A stretch of DNA of 64,000 nucleotides, taken from positions 1-64,000 of the forward strand of contig NZ_AXWS01000019.1 in the NCBI RefSeq assembly GCF_000482785.1, written 5' to 3'. The notes under the pieces were generated by a model that worked only from the letters and a program-made list of their open reading frames with translations, was not told the origin of the DNA and searched no databases. This document shows positions 60,779 to 64,000 of this stretch, in pieces. Within the stretch, counting starts at the first letter, position 1; each line of letters begins with the position of its first letter. Origin of the DNA: Derxia gummosa DSM 723. Lineage in GTDB: Bacteria; Pseudomonadota; Gammaproteobacteria; Burkholderiales; Burkholderiaceae_E. Position numbers and translations under genes: made by a program.

Positions 60779-62128
60779 TCAGTGCGATTCGGTCTGCGGC
60801 AGCACGAGCTGCTGATGCGTGTTGAAGGCAGGGCGGATCGGCATCGGTGCTTCCGCCGTGTCGGGAAGGTCACGCGGCACCGGCTGCGACTCCGGGGTAA
60901 GCCAGCAATCGGGCGCGAAGCTCAAGGGCATGCCGCTGCGCAGCCGCTGGCGCAGTGCCTCGATGATCATGGCCCGACCGTCGCGGCGATAGAAGCTGCC
61001 GTTGATCTGGCTGCGTTGCGCGACGACATTGCGGAACGCGCGGTAGGTGCTGAGACGCGGCGGCTCGGGCGCGCGCCAGAACTCGTCCAGCGGCTGCTGG
61101 CTCGCGAGGCCCGGACCGTTGTAGATCGACTGGCCGAGCGCGATCAGCGGAATCAGTCGGTGCAGGGCCGAGATGCCGGCGGTCGAATTGATGGTGACCG
61201 CCGCGCGGGTCCGGCTCAGCAGTGCCGGAAGGCTGCCGCCGTTCAGGAAGTACACCCGCTCCGAGATGCCGTGCTCGCGGGCGAGCTTATGTACCAGGCG
61301 GCGATAGTTGTTGCCGCTCGCATCAAGCGGGTGATTCTTGACGACGAGGAAGCCGTCCTTCGGCGCGTGGCGGGCGAACGACGGCACGATCTCCTCGATG
61401 AACTGGTACATGTCGCGGAAGCGCGAATGCATGCGCACCTGCGCATCCGAATCGATCTGGAGCAGCGCGAGGAACATCGAGCCTTCGCGATCGAGCAGCG
61501 ACTTCTGCAGGCGATTCGCCGCATGGCGCCGCACCGGCGAACTGAGCAGGCGCATCGTCCAGCGCAGCCCCTCGGAGACGCTGTTCTCGCGATGCGTGAT
61601 GGCGGTGCCGAGCAGGCCGCGCCCCAGTTCGACCACGCCGTAATGCGAGAAGGCATACGCGCCGAGCCGGAAGGCCGTGGCGCCCACCGGACGGCTCGGC
61701 GCCGGGCGGCGGCGTGCTTCGGGCACCTGGTGGATCGCGGCGACCAGCTCATTGAGCGGCGAATGACCATTGACGCCGTTGCGTTCGAGCGTGACCCAGT
61801 CGGGCCGCAGATAACCTTCCTCGAACACGTGGATGCGAACCGAGGGTGCAAAGTCGCGCAGCCAGTCGAGGCTGGTTCGGTGGATCGGTCGGCAGTCACC
61901 GAACAGCACCACATCCGTCACGGAACGCTCGGCGACGATCGCCGCCAGCCGCTGCTGCCATTCGGCCAAGTTCCCGTCGAAGCGCTCGCACTTGCCGCGC
62001 GCGTCGAGGGCGTCACCACTGTTGAACGCCACACGATGCACGTGCCCGTACTGACGCAGCATCACCGCCAGCTCGCGGAAGAAAGGCCCGACCGGACCCT
62101 GCAGCAGTAGGTAGCTTTGCTTGTTCAT
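60779..62128 (-). CDS. kpsS: capsule Kdo-linker glycosyltransferase KpsS
   Basis: A 449-aa enzyme that adds the first Kdo to phosphatidylglycerol in the capsule linker. It starts MNKQSYLLLQGPVGPFFREL and has VVLFGDCRPIHRTSLDWLRD, FEEGYLRPDWVTLERNGVNG, KNHPLDASGNNYRRLVHKLA and VTINSTAGISALHRLIPLIALG, all typical of KpsS. It is convergent to kpsC and has its own promoter region (62129-62480). ATG 62128 is chosen over GTG 62143 because the family motif starts at once. Confidence 0.94.
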   Translation of the reverse strand: MNKQSYLLLQGPVGPFFRELAVMLRQYGHVHRVAFNSGDALDARGKCERFDGNLAEWQQRLAAIVAERSVTDVVLFGDCRPIHRTSLDWLRDFAPSVRIHVFEEGYLRPDWVTLERNGVNGHSPLNELVAAIHQVPEARRRPAPSRPVGATAFRLGAYAFSHYGVVELGRGLLGTAITHRENSVSEGLRWTMRLLSSPVRRHAANRLQKSLLDREGSMFLALLQIDSDAQVRMHSRFRDMYQFIEEIVPSFARHAPKDGFLVVKNHPLDASGNNYRRLVHKLAREHGISERVYFLNGGSLPALLSRTRAAVTINSTAGISALHRLIPLIALGQSIYNGPGLASQQPLDEFWRAPEPPRLSTYRAFRNVVAQRSQINGSFYRRDGRAMIIEALRQRLRSGMPLSFAPDCWLTPESQPVPRDLPDTAEAPMPIRPAFNTHQQLVLPQTESH

Positions 62129-62480
62129 TGTTGGCGCCGACACCGGGTCAGCCTGCGACCATCATGACTGTGAGGACTTGCATGTTGGGCTATTGCGTTG
62201 CTGCCGCGCCATGTGACCGCGATGTCCAACTTGCGCTGTGGATGGCGACGCTACTTTCGGTGAGTTTTCGCCAGATACCGTAACGCGTTTCAAGTTGTTG
62301 TGGGCAACAAGTGTTGCCGGCTCCCGCGCGGCTTGAATCGTTCGAGATTGCAAGCATTGCTGCGACGCAAAACATCGAGTAAGCGGCGCGAACCTGAACT
62401 TTTTTGAGGATTGAGAAGCCGCGCCTTCCGGGCAGGAAGGGGGCTTCCTGCCAGTCGGCTGGTCTGGCGCGGCTTGAAGG
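62129..62480. other. 352-base gap between kpsS and murA
   Basis: This gap looks clearly less GC-rich than the flanking genes. It should hold the kpsS promoter (minus strand) and the murA 3' end signals. A large nested hairpin lies next to murA (listed separately). Short minus-strand frames of 61-63 codons in the gap have no ribosome-binding site or known family and are not called. No transposase or attachment site is recognised. Confidence 0.6.
62416..62475. repeat. nested inverted repeat downstream of murA
   Basis: Outer perfect 10-base arms AAGCCGCGCC (62416-62425) and GGCGCGGCTT (62466-62475) enclose a second perfect 9-bp hairpin GGCAGGAAG/CTTCCTGCC (62431-62439, 62444-62452) with a GGGG loop. 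It lies 5 bases after the murA stop. On the murA strand it is followed by A-rich, not T-rich, sequence, so it is not a classic intrinsic terminator. Confidence 0.7.
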
Positions 62481-63770
<1,290 letters not shown>

Positions 63771-64000
63771 TTACTTGCCGGCCTCTTGCTCGGCGGGCGT
63801 GAGCGTCTTGAGGCCGAGGGCGTGGATGGCTTCGCGCATGCCGTCGCCGATGGCCTTGTAGACGAGTTGGTGGCGCTGGACGCGGCTCTTGCCCTCGAAT
63901 TCGGGCGAGACGACGACCGCATCGAAATGCGCGCCGTCATCGCCGAACACCTGGATCGAGCTGCAGTTCAGGCCCTTGGTGATCATTTCCTGGATGGCTT
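63771..64000 (-). CDS. BolA/IbaG-family protein, 5' end outside the window
   Basis: The frame stays open to the window edge: the last bases read [18 protein letters not shown] on the minus strand, matching the family's start upstream of an internal Met. The visible 76 residues include [20 protein letters not shown] and [20 protein letters not shown] with the conserved FxGKSRxxRHxxVY core and TLTPAEQ end. BolA-like proteins work with monothiol glutaredoxins in iron-sulfur handling; the gene next to murA (IbaG in E. coli) is linked to acid stress. It ends 9 bases before murA. Confidence 0.92.
   Translation of the reverse strand, partial: AIQEMITKGLNCSSIQVFGDDGAHFDAVVVSPEFEGKSRVQRHQLVYKAIGDGMREAIHALGLKTLTPAEQEAGK

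Noticed and set aside
62190-62375. Small minus-strand frames in the kpsS-murA gap
   Set aside because: No ribosome-binding site, no recognisable family, and they overlap the probable kpsS promoter region.

Overview
The window looks like chromosomal DNA of a betaproteobacterium, most likely order Burkholderiales. The reasons are the high GC content, the order tuf - tRNA-Trp - secE - nusG - rplKAJL - rpoBC, separate hisI and hisE genes, a short-form HisG, and his genes running into a HIT gene and tatABC. No genus can be named from the sequence alone.

Layout. (1) 1-12.3 kb, + strand: the end of tuf, tRNA-Trp(CCA), secE, nusG, four ribosomal protein genes, rpoB and rpoC. An L10-type leader, a rplL/rpoB attenuator, a large hairpin before rpoB and a terminator after rpoC are visible. 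(2) 12.4-21.7 kb, - strand: hisG, hisD, hisB, hisH, hisA, hisF, an accessory signal peptidase I, hisI, hisE, a HIT protein and tatA-tatB-tatC, with short spacings and several ATGA overlaps. hisC is missing; a 94-aa unknown gene on the + strand lies between hisD and hisB. (3) 21.9-31.4 kb: an unknown protein, then a five-gene - strand cell-envelope operon (DUF2141-like protein, LolD/MacB-type ATPase, FtsX/MacB-type permease, LolA-like periplasmic protein, outer-membrane barrel). It is divergent from an OmpR-type response regulator and a histidine kinase. Fragments of the 3' end of an RTX gene lie on both sides of this block. (4) 31.5-39.5 kb, + strand: a 1073-aa RTX Ca-binding repeat protein, a glycosyltransferase, and a PrtD/PrtE-type type I secretion ABC transporter and adaptor. 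(5) 39.5-62.1 kb: a capsule locus of the KpsMTED/KpsCS (ABC-transporter, Kdo-linker) kind. It holds export genes, a WcbI-like enzyme, three large fused proteins carrying four polysaccharide pyruvyltransferase domains, two GT4 glycosyltransferases, an FAD oxidoreductase lipoprotein, kpsC, and a convergent kpsS. (6) 62.5-64 kb, - strand: murA and the 3' part of a BolA-family gene.

How it fits together. In many Burkholderiales bolA-murA lies directly upstream of hisG on the same strand. Here the same order and strand are kept, but about 40 kb of surface genes (21.7-62.5 kb) sits between murA and hisG, so the block looks like an island placed in a conserved operon. Its genes share a surface theme: capsule synthesis and export, a secreted RTX protein with its exporter, and an envelope transport operon next to a two-component system.

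Most unusual points: the capsule ATPase (KpsT homologue) has lost its Walker A lysine, ABC signature, catalytic glutamate and switch histidine; four pyruvyltransferase domains are packed into three fused neighbours; RTX gene tails are scattered; and hisC is missing from the his operon.
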